Source: Enterococcus_E cecorum_B (GTDB lineage: Bacteria; Bacillota; Bacilli; Lactobacillales; Enterococcaceae). Taken from it: 16,067 nt of DNA. Under the pieces are notes generated by a model. That model was not told where the DNA came from. It saw only the letters and a list, made by a program, of their open reading frames with translations, and searched no databases. The stretch spans positions 1-16,067 of the forward strand of contig CAMMST010000056.1 in NCBI GenBank assembly GCA_946499615.1. Direction: 5' to 3'. The position numbers and the translations under genes are program-made. This document shows, in pieces, positions 6,969-16,023 of this stretch. Positions within the stretch are counted from its first letter, which is position 1. Each line of letters starts with the position of its first letter.

Positions 6969-7000
6969 AAGCCGCCGGAATCATCCAACGGCTTATTTTT
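6969..7000. terminator. Bidirectional terminator between the PHP gene and gltD
   Basis: AAGCCG (6969-6974) pairs with CGGCTT (6989-6994), with an inner GGA/TCC pairing. ATTTTTT follows on the plus strand, and on the minus strand the stem is followed by TTATT after CGGCTT. It lies 10 nt after the PHP gene and immediately after the gltD stop, ending both converging units. Confidence 0.8.
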
Positions 7001-8445
7001 TATACTTGGTAAGTTAATGCACGTAAAGCTTGGTCTACTTTTTCAGCAGCTAGACGTCCTTCACGAATGCCCCAAATGACTAAACTTGGGCCACGTTTAG
7101 CATCTCCAGCAACCAAAACACGTTCATTATTGGTTGTCGAATCATCATAGACCTCTTTGACACCAAAACTTTCTAACAGACTATTTTCCGCACCTAAAAA
7201 TCCCATCGCCAATAAAACTAAATCAGCTTTCATCACTTGTTCTGTTCCTGGAATTGGTTGAAATTTTTGGTCCACTTTCACTATTTCAATCCCGATTAGT
7301 TGCCCGCGTTCTGCGCCAATAAACCCAGTAGTTGAAGTGCTATAGTAAGTCAATTGTTCCTTTTCAAAAACAGTCAATGCTTCTTCTTGACCATAGCCGA
7401 CCCGATTAATCATCGGATATTCTGGCCATGGGTTATCGCTTTGACGTTCTAAGGGGAGTTGTGGCGTGATTTCTAATTGTTTAACAGAAGCAGCACCTTG
7501 ACGAATGGCTGAACCGATACAGTCATTTCCCGTATCGCCACCACCAATGACAATCACATGCTTTCCTTCTAATTTACGACTCGTTGCTTCTTTACCGTGC
7601 TTTAAGACATCTTTTGTCGCTTCAGTCAAGTAATCAACGGCAAATTTCACACCATTTAATTCACGACCAGAGACTTTCAAATCACGCGGCACACTTGCAC
7701 CAGCGGCAATAATGACACGATCAAAATCACGCTGTAACTCTTCAGCCGTAATATCACGACCAATTTCCGTATTCGCCACAAAATGAATGCCCAATTCCGC
7801 CATTAAATCAATCCGTCGTTGTACGATTTCTTTATCTAGCTTCATGTTTGGAATCCCATACATCAATAAACCACCAAAGCGATCACTACGTTCAAAGACG
7901 GTGACTTCATGGCCTAATTGATTCAAGCGCCATGCCGCACTTAAACCAGCCGGGCCACTACCGACAATCGCCACTTTAAAGCCCGTTCTTTGTGCTGGCT
8001 GACCGGATTCTTTCACCCAACCATTTTCAAATGCAGTGTCAATAATAAAGCGTTCATTATCATGGATTGTAACACCTGAACCATTTAAAGACTCGGTACA
8101 AGCTTTTTCACAAGGTGCCGGACACACACGCCCCGTCATTTCTGGTAATGGGTTGGTACGTGCTAAGCGTTCGAAAGCAGCTTTGAAGCGACCTTGATAA
8201 ACCAAATCATTCCACTCAGGGATTAGATTATCATTGGGACAACCTGACACCGCGCGCTTTCCACCATAAAAGGTCCCAGTGTGACAAAACGGAATCCCAC
8301 AATTCATACAACGAGAAGCTTGTTCTTGACGTTCTTCAACTGAAAGGGGAATCTGTAATTCGCGCCAATCTTTAATTCGCTCGTCTACTTTGCGATATGG
8401 ATTTTCTTTTCTTGCATGTTTTAAAAAACCAAATGGATCTGCCAT
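7000..8445 (-). CDS. gltD: Glutamate synthase (NADPH) small subunit
   Basis: This is the beta subunit (481 aa) of NADPH-dependent glutamate synthase. It takes electrons from NADPH through FAD and passes them by iron-sulfur clusters to the large subunit in the cytoplasm. Cysteines for the [4Fe-4S] clusters are at 46, 49, 54 and 69 (CMNCGIPFCH, then GCPNDN) and at 108, 112 and 116 (CPAPCEKAC). The FAD-binding GSGPAG is at 162-167 and the NADPH-binding GGGDTG at 301-306. The C-terminal segment has the expected LVAGDAKRGPSLVIWGIREGR. The length is normal. It follows gltB with a 7-nt gap, and its ribosome site (AAGGGG) lies across the end of gltB, so the subunits should be made together. It is followed directly by a bidirectional terminator. 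Confidence 0.97.
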   Translation of the reverse strand: MADPFGFLKHARKENPYRKVDERIKDWRELQIPLSVEERQEQASRCMNCGIPFCHTGTFYGGKRAVSGCPNDNLIPEWNDLVYQGRFKAAFERLARTNPLPEMTGRVCPAPCEKACTESLNGSGVTIHDNERFIIDTAFENGWVKESGQPAQRTGFKVAIVGSGPAGLSAAWRLNQLGHEVTVFERSDRFGGLLMYGIPNMKLDKEIVQRRIDLMAELGIHFVANTEIGRDITAEELQRDFDRVIIAAGASVPRDLKVSGRELNGVKFAVDYLTEATKDVLKHGKEATSRKLEGKHVIVIGGGDTGNDCIGSAIRQGAASVKQLEITPQLPLERQSDNPWPEYPMINRVGYGQEEALTVFEKEQLTYYSTSTTGFIGAERGQLIGIEIVKVDQKFQPIPGTEQVMKADLVLLAMGFLGAENSLLESFGVKEVYDDSTTNNERVLVAGDAKRGPSLVIWGIREGRLAAEKVDQALRALTYQV

Positions 8446-8452
8446 AACATTC

Positions 8453-11400
8453 TTACCCCTTTCCTTGTGCTTGTGGGATACTTAATTGTGGTCCCACGAC
8501 TTTTTCAAATGCTTGGTTGACTAATTCTTCGCCTGTTAAACCAGTTTGTGCCAATTCTTCCGTCGCATCTACCATTCGATGATATTCATGTGGATAAACT
8601 TTGACAAAGAATTGCTGCTGATTCTCCCAGTCACTCAAGATTTCAGCCGCTTTTACAGAATCTGTGAACATTAAGTGTCTTTCAATTAATTCTTTTAAGA
8701 CTTCATCACCAGTTGTTTGGCCGACTGGATATAAATCAACCATTTCCAAATTACAACGTTGGCTAAAGGTTTGCTCTGGATCGTAGACATAGGCTACCCC
8801 ACCAGACATCCCGGCACCAAAGTTTCGACCAGTCTTACCTAAGATGACCGCCACACCACCAGTCATGTATTCACAACCATGGTCACCACAGCCTTCTACT
8901 ACGACATGCGCTCCACTATTTCTAACGCAGAAACGCTCACCGGCTAATCCTCTAAAGAAAGCTTCCCCGCGGTTGGCACCAAAGCAGGCAACATTCCCAA
9001 CGATTGGTGAATGTTCGATATCATAAGCCGCGTCTTTTGGTGGCACGATAATCAAGCGACCACCACTTAGCCCTTTCGCTACATAGTCATTGGCCTCACC
9101 GATTAGTTTTAATTCCATTCCTTGGGTTAAGAAAGCCCCAAAACTTTGACCGGCAATACCTGTATATTCATATTTGATTAGACCTGGATCAACTTCATAA
9201 TTTCCAAATCGTTCCGCAATCCAACCGGCCATCCGTGTACCGACACTACGATTGACATTGTTGATGCTTTGACTAACGGTAACCGCTTGTTTGGCTTCAA
9301 TCGCTCCTTTGGCAAAGCTATCTAAATCTTTCCATTGACGTTTTTCATAGAATGGATCAACCACTTTACGTTCAATTCCGATTTCATGGCCAATCATACG
9401 TGAATGGTCTAATGATTTCGCCTTTCCTTTTGCCACAAAGCGTGCTTGTAAGTTTTCCCCATGACCAACCATTTCATCGACTGTCTTAAAGCCTAATTCA
9501 GCCATCACTTCACGTAGATTTTCTGCTAAGAACATCATCATATTAATGACATGTTCAGGCTTACCGGCAAAGAATTTACGTAAGGCTGGATTTTGTGTAG
9601 CTACCCCGACTGGACAAGTATTTAAGCTACATACACGCATCATGACACAGCCGATAGAGACCAAAGCTAATGAGGCAAAACTAAATTCCTCTGCACCTAG
9701 TAACGCCGCAATCGCAATATCACGACCCGTCATCAATTTACCATCTGTTTCTAAGGTCATGCGTTGACGTAAATGGTTCATAGATAAGGTTTGATGGGCT
9801 TCAGCTAATCCCATTTCCCATGGTAGACCAGCATCACGTACAGAGTTTCTCGGAGAAGCACCGGTACCACCATCATAACCAGAAATCACGACGACATCGG
9901 CACCTGCTTTGACCACACCAGTCGCAATCGTACCCACACCTGTACTAGAAACTAGCTTCACATTGATTTTGGCATATGGATTAATCGTCTTTAAGTCATA
10001 AATTAACTGTGCCAAGTCCTCGATAGAATAGATATCATGATGTGGTGGTGGTGAAATCAACATAACCCCTGGCGTTGAACCACGAATTTCCGCTACCCAA
10101 GGGAAGACTTTCTTTGCTGGCAACTGACCACCTTCACCTGGTTTTGCCCCTTGTGCCATCTTGATTTGAATTTCATCGGCACTCATCAAGTATTCCGCAT
10201 TGACCCCAAAACGACCAGAAGCCACTTGTTTGATGCGGCTATTGAAGTTACGCCCGTCTACTTGCACTTTGAAACGATTGCGATTTTCGCCACCTTCCCC
10301 GCTATTGGATTTTCCGCCAATACGGTTCATCGCTTCAGCTAAACATTTATGCGCTTCTTCACTCAAAGAACCATAAGACATCGCCCCAACTTTAAAACGT
10401 TTGACAATGCGTTCAGCTGGCTCGACTTCATCAAGTGAAATACTTGGACGAGTCTTTTTAAATTCCCATTGTGAGCGAATGGTGGTAGGATTTTCCGCCA
10501 TTTCTGCTTCCATCTGCGCCACATATTCTTTAAATAATTCATAATCGCCGGCACGTACTGCTTTTTGGAAATTATAAATCGTTCTAGGATTGTATAAATG
10601 ATGTTCACCGTCTGATTTGTATTGGAAACTACCGCCAGATGGCAAGTAATCATTGGCTTTAGGACCATAGGCAAGCTCATAGCGTTTAGCATATTCTTCT
10701 TCAATTTGCTCTAAACTTAAACCGCCAATTCGAGTTTGCGTACCAGTAAAGTATTCATTCACAACTTTCTCACTTAGCCCAACTGCTTCAAATAGTTGTG
10801 CCCCATGATAACCCGCAATCGTCGAAATCCCCATCCGCGACATCACCTTGATAATGCCTTTTTCACACGCATGACGGTAATTTTCTAGTTTGTCGGTCAA
10901 TTCAAGATGCGCTAAAGTACGATAAGCCCCATAAGGATGAATCGCCCCTGCACCATAGCCTACCAACATCGCATAATGATGCACTTCGCAGACCTCAGCT
11001 GTATCTACAACAATCGAAGCCAAAGCCGCCTTGCCTTGACGGACTAAGAAATTATGCAAACCAGAAACCGCTAAGAGAATCGGCATCGCAAGTTTTCCTT
11101 TTTGATAATCACGATCAGATAAAATCAAAATCGTTGCGCCTTGGTCGATGGCACGTTCACTTTCTCGACATAATTGTTCTAACGCTTTTTCGAGTGTATG
11201 ACGTTTATCTGGTTCATAATCATAGAGTGTCGATAAAGTCACAGCACGATGATTTTTTTGTTTTAAGGATTGAATCTTTAAGAAATCTTCAGTTGAAATC
11301 ACCGGTGAATCCACTTTTAATTTCGTACAGTTCTTCTCAATATCAGCCTTAACATCCACATCGCGACCTAAGAATAGCTCTGTACCAATGACCATTTTTT

Positions 11401-12946
11401 CACGAATCGCATCAATTGGTGGATTGGTGACTTGCGCGAATTGTTGCTTAAAGTACGTAAATAAAGACTGTGGATTCTTACTTAATACCGCTAATGGAGA
11501 GTCAAATCCCATAGAAATAACCGGTTCTTGCCCGTCTTTAGACATTGGAATAATCACGGTACGAATCATTTCATCGGTGTATCCAAAGACTTTCCACATT
11601 TGTTGCATGTCACGTTCACTATAGCTTGTCGCAGTTTGTTTCACAGGCGCAATTTTGTCTAAAGTTAACGTATTTTTCGCAATCCATTTTTCATAAGGAT
11701 GTTGGCTCGCATAATGGGCTTTGACTTCTGCTGAATGCATGATTTTACCAGTTTTGGTATCCACTAAGAAGAAATTGGCTGGTCCTAATACACCTTTTTC
11801 AATCACGGTACTTGGCTCAAGGTCAACCACACCAGATTCAGAAGCTACAACCACTAAACCATCTTTGGTAATCGAATATCGTGAAGGTCGCAATCCATTA
11901 CGATCAAGAGCAGCCCCTACTAATTGACCATCAGTGAAACATAAAGCAGCCGGTCCATCCCATGGCGCCATAAAACTTGCATTATATTCATTGAAAGCTG
12001 TTTGGCTGGCAGATAGATTGGCTTCTTTAGACCACGCCTCAGGGACCATCATCATTAACGCATGCGCCATATCACGACCATTGCGATAAAGGTATTCCAT
12101 ACAGTTTTCTAATTTCGCAGAGTCAGAGTTTTCTTCATCATAGACTTCAATCTGATGAGAGTGCATCCAGTTTTCCGCACCACGTAAGGTATTAATTTCA
12201 CCATTGTGGGCTAAAAAGCGGAAAGGTTGCGCACGATTCCAACTAGGGAAAGTATTGGTTGAAAAGCGCGAATGGGTTAAAGCAATACTTGTTTCCATCG
12301 CTTCATCTTGTAAATCTAGATAGAATAGACGCACTTGATAAGCATGCAGCATCCCCTTATAACAAATTGTCTGACTCGATAACGTACAAATCGTCAAATC
12401 ACTTGCTAGATACGTTTTTTCTAATTTGCGACGAAGCAAGAATAATTGATCTTCAAATGCTCGTCCTGCCTTCGTATCCACTGGTTTTTCAATAAAAATT
12501 TGGACAAAACTTGGCATCACTTTTTGGGCACCAGGTCCACAGTTTGAAAATGCATATGGGACATCTCTTTGCCATAAGACATGATATCCTGCTTGTTCAA
12601 TATCATTGACAATCGCCTGTTGTAAAGTCGCTTTTTGCTCGGCTTCTTTTGGTAAAAATAGCATGGCCACCGCATAATCATCTTTTGGTGGTAATTGTAC
12701 GCCTGCTTCTTGCGCTTTTTTCTGGAAGAAACTATCAGGCATGGCCATTAAAATTCCTGCCCCATCACCCGTATCAGGCTCCGCACCAGTTCCCCCACGG
12801 TGATTCATTCTTTCTAACATGGTTAATGCATAGTCGACTAGTTGGTGACTTGCTTTGCCATCTTTTTGCGCGATAAATCCCATCCCACAAGCATCTTTTT
12901 CAAATGAAGGATCATACATTAATTTTGATTTTTCTGCTGTCGTCAT
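8453..12946 (-). CDS. gltB: Glutamate synthase (NADPH) large subunit
   Basis: This is the alpha subunit (1497 aa), which makes two glutamates from glutamine and 2-oxoglutarate. The class II amidotransferase domain starts at Cys20 (ACGMGF). Family enzymes remove a short propeptide to expose this nucleophile, so residues 1-19 are a predicted propeptide. HSRFSTNTFPSWNRAQPF and HNGEINT (225-253) belong to the same domain. The central and FMN domains include GGKSNSGEGGENRNRF near 877-892. The [3Fe-4S] cluster cysteines are C1100, C1106 and C1111 (CX5CX4C). The glycine-rich C-terminal beta-helix domain contains GGRLIIVPP and GGVAVILG. The ATG at 12946 is preceded by AAGGAAGGTG. It is the first gene of the gltBD operon, with a Fur-box-like site upstream. 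No gltC-type LysR regulator is next to it. Confidence 0.97.
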   Translation of the reverse strand: MTTAEKSKLMYDPSFEKDACGMGFIAQKDGKASHQLVDYALTMLERMNHRGGTGAEPDTGDGAGILMAMPDSFFQKKAQEAGVQLPPKDDYAVAMLFLPKEAEQKATLQQAIVNDIEQAGYHVLWQRDVPYAFSNCGPGAQKVMPSFVQIFIEKPVDTKAGRAFEDQLFLLRRKLEKTYLASDLTICTLSSQTICYKGMLHAYQVRLFYLDLQDEAMETSIALTHSRFSTNTFPSWNRAQPFRFLAHNGEINTLRGAENWMHSHQIEVYDEENSDSAKLENCMEYLYRNGRDMAHALMMMVPEAWSKEANLSASQTAFNEYNASFMAPWDGPAALCFTDGQLVGAALDRNGLRPSRYSITKDGLVVVASESGVVDLEPSTVIEKGVLGPANFFLVDTKTGKIMHSAEVKAHYASQHPYEKWIAKNTLTLDKIAPVKQTATSYSERDMQQMWKVFGYTDEMIRTVIIPMSKDGQEPVISMGFDSPLAVLSKNPQSLFTYFKQQFAQVTNPPIDAIREKMVIGTELFLGRDVDVKADIEKNCTKLKVDSPVISTEDFLKIQSLKQKNHRAVTLSTLYDYEPDKRHTLEKALEQLCRESERAIDQGATILILSDRDYQKGKLAMPILLAVSGLHNFLVRQGKAALASIVVDTAEVCEVHHYAMLVGYGAGAIHPYGAYRTLAHLELTDKLENYRHACEKGIIKVMSRMGISTIAGYHGAQLFEAVGLSEKVVNEYFTGTQTRIGGLSLEQIEEEYAKRYELAYGPKANDYLPSGGSFQYKSDGEHHLYNPRTIYNFQKAVRAGDYELFKEYVAQMEAEMAENPTTIRSQWEFKKTRPSISLDEVEPAERIVKRFKVGAMSYGSLSEEAHKCLAEAMNRIGGKSNSGEGGENRNRFKVQVDGRNFNSRIKQVASGRFGVNAEYLMSADEIQIKMAQGAKPGEGGQLPAKKVFPWVAEIRGSTPGVMLISPPPHHDIYSIEDLAQLIYDLKTINPYAKINVKLVSSTGVGTIATGVVKAGADVVVISGYDGGTGASPRNSVRDAGLPWEMGLAEAHQTLSMNHLRQRMTLETDGKLMTGRDIAIAALLGAEEFSFASLALVSIGCVMMRVCSLNTCPVGVATQNPALRKFFAGKPEHVINMMMFLAENLREVMAELGFKTVDEMVGHGENLQARFVAKGKAKSLDHSRMIGHEIGIERKVVDPFYEKRQWKDLDSFAKGAIEAKQAVTVSQSINNVNRSVGTRMAGWIAERFGNYEVDPGLIKYEYTGIAGQSFGAFLTQGMELKLIGEANDYVAKGLSGGRLIIVPPKDAAYDIEHSPIVGNVACFGANRGEAFFRGLAGERFCVRNSGAHVVVEGCGDHGCEYMTGGVAVILGKTGRNFGAGMSGGVAYVYDPEQTFSQRCNLEMVDLYPVGQTTGDEVLKELIERHLMFTDSVKAAEILSDWENQQQFFVKVYPHEYHRMVDATEELAQTGLTGEELVNQAFEKVVGPQLSIPQAQGKG

Positions 12947-12993
12947 TGATTACACCTTCCTTTTTTCATCTAAACCTACCAACAATCAACTTT

Positions 12994-13019
12994 CTCATTT
13001 ATTATTCATTTTCAATGAG
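12994..13019 (-). other. Inverted repeat in the gltB leader
   Basis: On the minus strand CTCATT (13019-13014) can pair with AATGAG (12999-12994) around a 14-nt A/T-rich loop. No U-tract follows. It lies in the predicted transcribed leader. The stem is only 6 bp, so it may be chance, or part of a protein site (see the related repeat at 13083-13093). Confidence 0.3.
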
Positions 13020-13039
13020 TTTCTTTAAGAATATTTTTA

Positions 13040-13068
13040 ATATTACATAAATTTTTAGAAAATTCCAA
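13040..13068 (-). promoter_or_regulatory. Candidate gltBD promoter
   Basis: On the minus strand TTGGAA (13068-13063), a 17-nt spacer and TAATAT (13045-13040) form the best sigma-A-like promoter before gltB. It would give an approximately 87-nt leader. The region is very A/T-rich, so other starts are possible. Confidence 0.4.
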
Positions 13069-13087
13069 TATATTTTTCACTGTTTTC

Positions 13088-13106
13088 ATTGAGAATCGTT
13101 ATCAAT
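13088..13106. promoter_or_regulatory. Fur-box-like palindrome upstream of gltBD
   Basis: ATTGAGAATCGTTATCAAT is a 19-bp near-palindrome centred on C13097. Its inner 15 bases match the Gram-positive Fur 7-1-7 consensus TGATAATNATTATCA at 12 of 14 defined positions. It fits Fur better than the PerR (TTATAATNATTATAA) or Zur consensus. It lies between the ileS terminator and the gltB promoter, so its target should be gltBD. The centre is about 64 bp upstream of the predicted start of transcription. Confidence 0.55.
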
Positions 13107-13153
13107 AGACTATGAATGTCCCAAAAATACTCGGTGTTCATTCACATTCTTAC

Positions 13154-13207
13154 AAAAAAAGAGGAAAGCACCTACCAGCTTTCATCGACTGGTCGGCGAT
13201 TTCCTCT
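13154..13207 (-). terminator. Rho-independent terminator of ileS
   Basis: On the minus strand AGAGGAAA (13207-13200) pairs with TTTCCTCT (13167-13160), with an inner ACCAG/CTGGT stem, followed by seven T (13160-13154). It starts about 20 nt after the ileS stop and separates ileS from gltBD. Confidence 0.92.
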
Positions 13208-13227
13208 AAAAAATTAGTTATGATCTT

Positions 13228-16023
13228 TTATTCAAAGCCCACTTTTGCTTCTTCAGGAAATTCTGATTCAATCACTTCTGCACAGTGTTCACATACATGT
13301 TCTAGGTGTTCATGGTCACTTAATTTAGCTTTGACTTGACGACAACGATCACATACATGACCTTCTGCACGTTCCACTAAGATAGCAACATCTTCAAATT
13401 TTTGAGCAGCTTCAGGCGCACTTGCTGGACCTTCTTCGCTTACAGTAAAGAAGTCTGGTGAAATGATTAATAACTGTGGTAAGTTTGCATTTAAAGCAGT
13501 TAATAAAGCACGAACTTGTTCATTTGGATAAACCGTTACTTTCGCTTCCATTGATTTACCAATTAATTTTTCATTACGCGCAACTTCTAATGCTTTCAAT
13601 ACATCATCTCTAAAGTCCATGAAGGCATTCCACATATCAAGCAATTCTTCTTGATTCGCAAAAGTTTCAACTTCAGGGAATTCAGCTAATTGTACATATT
13701 CTTCCTCTTCTTTTAGATAGCTCCAGATTTCTTCAGCTGTATGTGGGATGATTGGCGTTAATAATTTCGTCAAGGCCACAGCAATATCATAGAAAACAGT
13801 TTGCATACAGCGACGTTCATGATTATCAGCCGCTTCGATATAGACCACATCTTTGGCAAAGTCTAAGTAGAATGAAGAAAGGTCAACCGTTAAGAAGTTA
13901 ACAACTGTACGATAGATGTGTAAGAAGTTGTATTTGTCATAACCTTCTTTTCTGATTTGTTCGATGGTTTGATTTAAACGAACCATCATGTATTTATCTA
14001 CTGAGCGTAAATCTTCAAAAGCCACACGATTTGCTTTTGGATCAAAGTCAGTCGAATTCGCTAATAAGAAACGCATGGTGTTACGGATTTTACGATAAAC
14101 TTCAGATACTTGTGCTAAGATATCCATCGACACACGTACATCAGATTCATAGTCCACACTACTTACCCATAGACGTAAGATATCAGCACCCATTTGTTTA
14201 ATAACTGTTTCAGGAACAATCGTATTTCCTAATGATTTACTCATCTTGCGTCCTTCACCATCTAGAGTAAATCCTTGAGATAAGACTGCTTTATAAGGCG
14301 CAACCCCATTGATAGCCACACTAGTTGTAATACTTGAGTTGAACCAACCACGGTATTGGTCAGAACCTTCTAAGTACATATCAGCTGGGAATTTCAATTC
14401 AGGGCGATTACGTAACACGCCTTCATGTGAAGAACCTGAGTCAAACCATACGTCCATGATATCTGTTTCTTTTGTGAAGATACCATTTGGTGAACCTGGA
14501 TGTGTAAAGCCTTCTGGTAATAAATCTTTCGCTTCACGTTCAAACCAAACATTTGAACCATATTCAGCAAATAATTCAGCAACATGTTCGATGGTTTCAT
14601 GAGTAAGGATTGCTTCACCATTTTCTGCATAGAATACAGGTAATGGTACACCCCAAGCACGTTGACGAGAGATTACCCAGTCACCACGGTCACGAATCAT
14701 GTTATACAGACGAGTTTTACCCCATGGGATAATCCAGTCTACTTTTTCGACTTCATCAAGGATATCTTGACGGAATTTATCAATTGAAGCAAACCATTGA
14801 GGCGTTGCACGATAAATAACAGGTTTCTTCGTACGCCAGTCATGTGGATAGCTATGGGTGAAGAAATCAAGTTTTAATAATGAACCATTTTCTTCAAGCA
14901 TCTTCGTTACAATTGGATTAGCTTTATCATAGAACATCCCTTCAAAACCAGGTGCTTCAGAAGTGTAGCAACCACGGCTATCTAATGGAGAAAGCACATC
15001 TAAGCCATATTTCTTACCAACGATGTAGTCTTCTTCCCCGTGTCCTGGAGCGGTATGAACTAAACCAGTACCGGCATCTAATGTAACATGATCCCCTAAC
15101 ATTAATAATGAAGTACGATCATAGAAAGGATGTTGTGCCGTCATTAAATCAAGGACTTCCCCTTTGAATTCTTGTAAGACTTCAACATTTTCCCAACCAA
15201 TTTCTTTAGATACAGTTTCTAATAGGTCTTTCGCAACGACAAATTTGCGACCATCTGCTTTGATTTGTACATAGTCAAAATCAGGATTAGCAGAAATACC
15301 TAAGTTAGCAGGTAAAGTCCATGGCGTAGTTGTCCAGATAATGAATGAAGTATCTGTATCTAATAAGTCTTTTCCATCGACCACTTTGAAAGCAACGTAA
15401 ATAGATGGTGATTTCACATCATGATATTCGATTTCGGCTTCAGCTAGTGAAGATTCACTTGATGGTGACCAGTAAATTGGTTTCAACCCTTTGTAGATAT
15501 AGCCTTTTTCAGCCATCTTACCAAATACACGAATTTGAGCTGCTTCATAATCAGGTGTTAAAGTAACATATGGATGTTCCCAATCACCAGAAACACCTAA
15601 GCGCTTGAAGTCGGCACGTTGTTTATCTACTTGAGATAACGCGTAATCATGACAAAGTTTGCGGTATTCAACGATATCCATTTCCTTACGTTTAACACCT
15701 TGTTTGGCTAAAACTTGTTCGATTGGTAGACCGTGCGTATCCCAACCAGGTACATAAGGTGCACGGAAGCCTGACATAGACTTACTGCGGATAATGATAT
15801 CTTTACTAATTTTATTTAAAGAATGTCCTAAATGGATGTTCCCGTTCGCATATGGAGGGCCATCATGTAGAACAAAGCTTGGTTTGCCTTCATTTAATTT
15901 TTGACGTTGACCATATAAATCTTTTTCGTCCCATTCTTTTTGCCATTCGCCTTCACGGTTTGGCAAGTTCCCACGCATTGGAAAACCAGTTTTTCCAAGA
16001 TGGAGTGTTTCTTTTAATTTCAT
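13228..16023 (-). CDS. ileS: Isoleucyl-tRNA synthetase
   Basis: This class I aminoacyl-tRNA synthetase (931 aa) charges tRNA-Ile in the cytoplasm. The HIGH-type motif is at 56-67 (PPYANGNIHLGH) and KMSKS at 593-597. The editing (CP1) domain shows WTTTPWTLPANLGI at 230-243 and HTAPGHGEEDY at 323-333; it removes mischarged valine. The C-terminal zinc site uses C891, C894, C911 and C914 (CDRC and CEHC). Length and the C-terminal zinc-binding domain fit the housekeeping, mupirocin-sensitive bacterial type rather than the resistant eukaryote-like type; this is inferred from form, not tested. The ATG at 16023 is preceded by AAGGGGAG (16040-16033), 9 nt upstream. It is a monocistronic unit ending in a strong terminator. 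Its upstream control region lies mostly outside the window. Confidence 0.98.
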   Translation of the reverse strand: MKLKETLHLGKTGFPMRGNLPNREGEWQKEWDEKDLYGQRQKLNEGKPSFVLHDGPPYANGNIHLGHSLNKISKDIIIRSKSMSGFRAPYVPGWDTHGLPIEQVLAKQGVKRKEMDIVEYRKLCHDYALSQVDKQRADFKRLGVSGDWEHPYVTLTPDYEAAQIRVFGKMAEKGYIYKGLKPIYWSPSSESSLAEAEIEYHDVKSPSIYVAFKVVDGKDLLDTDTSFIIWTTTPWTLPANLGISANPDFDYVQIKADGRKFVVAKDLLETVSKEIGWENVEVLQEFKGEVLDLMTAQHPFYDRTSLLMLGDHVTLDAGTGLVHTAPGHGEEDYIVGKKYGLDVLSPLDSRGCYTSEAPGFEGMFYDKANPIVTKMLEENGSLLKLDFFTHSYPHDWRTKKPVIYRATPQWFASIDKFRQDILDEVEKVDWIIPWGKTRLYNMIRDRGDWVISRQRAWGVPLPVFYAENGEAILTHETIEHVAELFAEYGSNVWFEREAKDLLPEGFTHPGSPNGIFTKETDIMDVWFDSGSSHEGVLRNRPELKFPADMYLEGSDQYRGWFNSSITTSVAINGVAPYKAVLSQGFTLDGEGRKMSKSLGNTIVPETVIKQMGADILRLWVSSVDYESDVRVSMDILAQVSEVYRKIRNTMRFLLANSTDFDPKANRVAFEDLRSVDKYMMVRLNQTIEQIRKEGYDKYNFLHIYRTVVNFLTVDLSSFYLDFAKDVVYIEAADNHERRCMQTVFYDIAVALTKLLTPIIPHTAEEIWSYLKEEEEYVQLAEFPEVETFANQEELLDMWNAFMDFRDDVLKALEVARNEKLIGKSMEAKVTVYPNEQVRALLTALNANLPQLLIISPDFFTVSEEGPASAPEAAQKFEDVAILVERAEGHVCDRCRQVKAKLSDHEHLEHVCEHCAEVIESEFPEEAKVGFE

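Noticed and set aside
8844..12876. Several open frames on the plus strand inside gltB
   Set aside because: They lie wholly antisense to a full-length conserved gene, lack ribosome sites and recognisable motifs, and are shadows of its codon use.
13031..13047. GlnR/TnrA-type site (TGTNA-N7-TNACA) near the gltB -10
   Set aside because: Only the TGTAA half (13047-13043) is present. The other half does not match.
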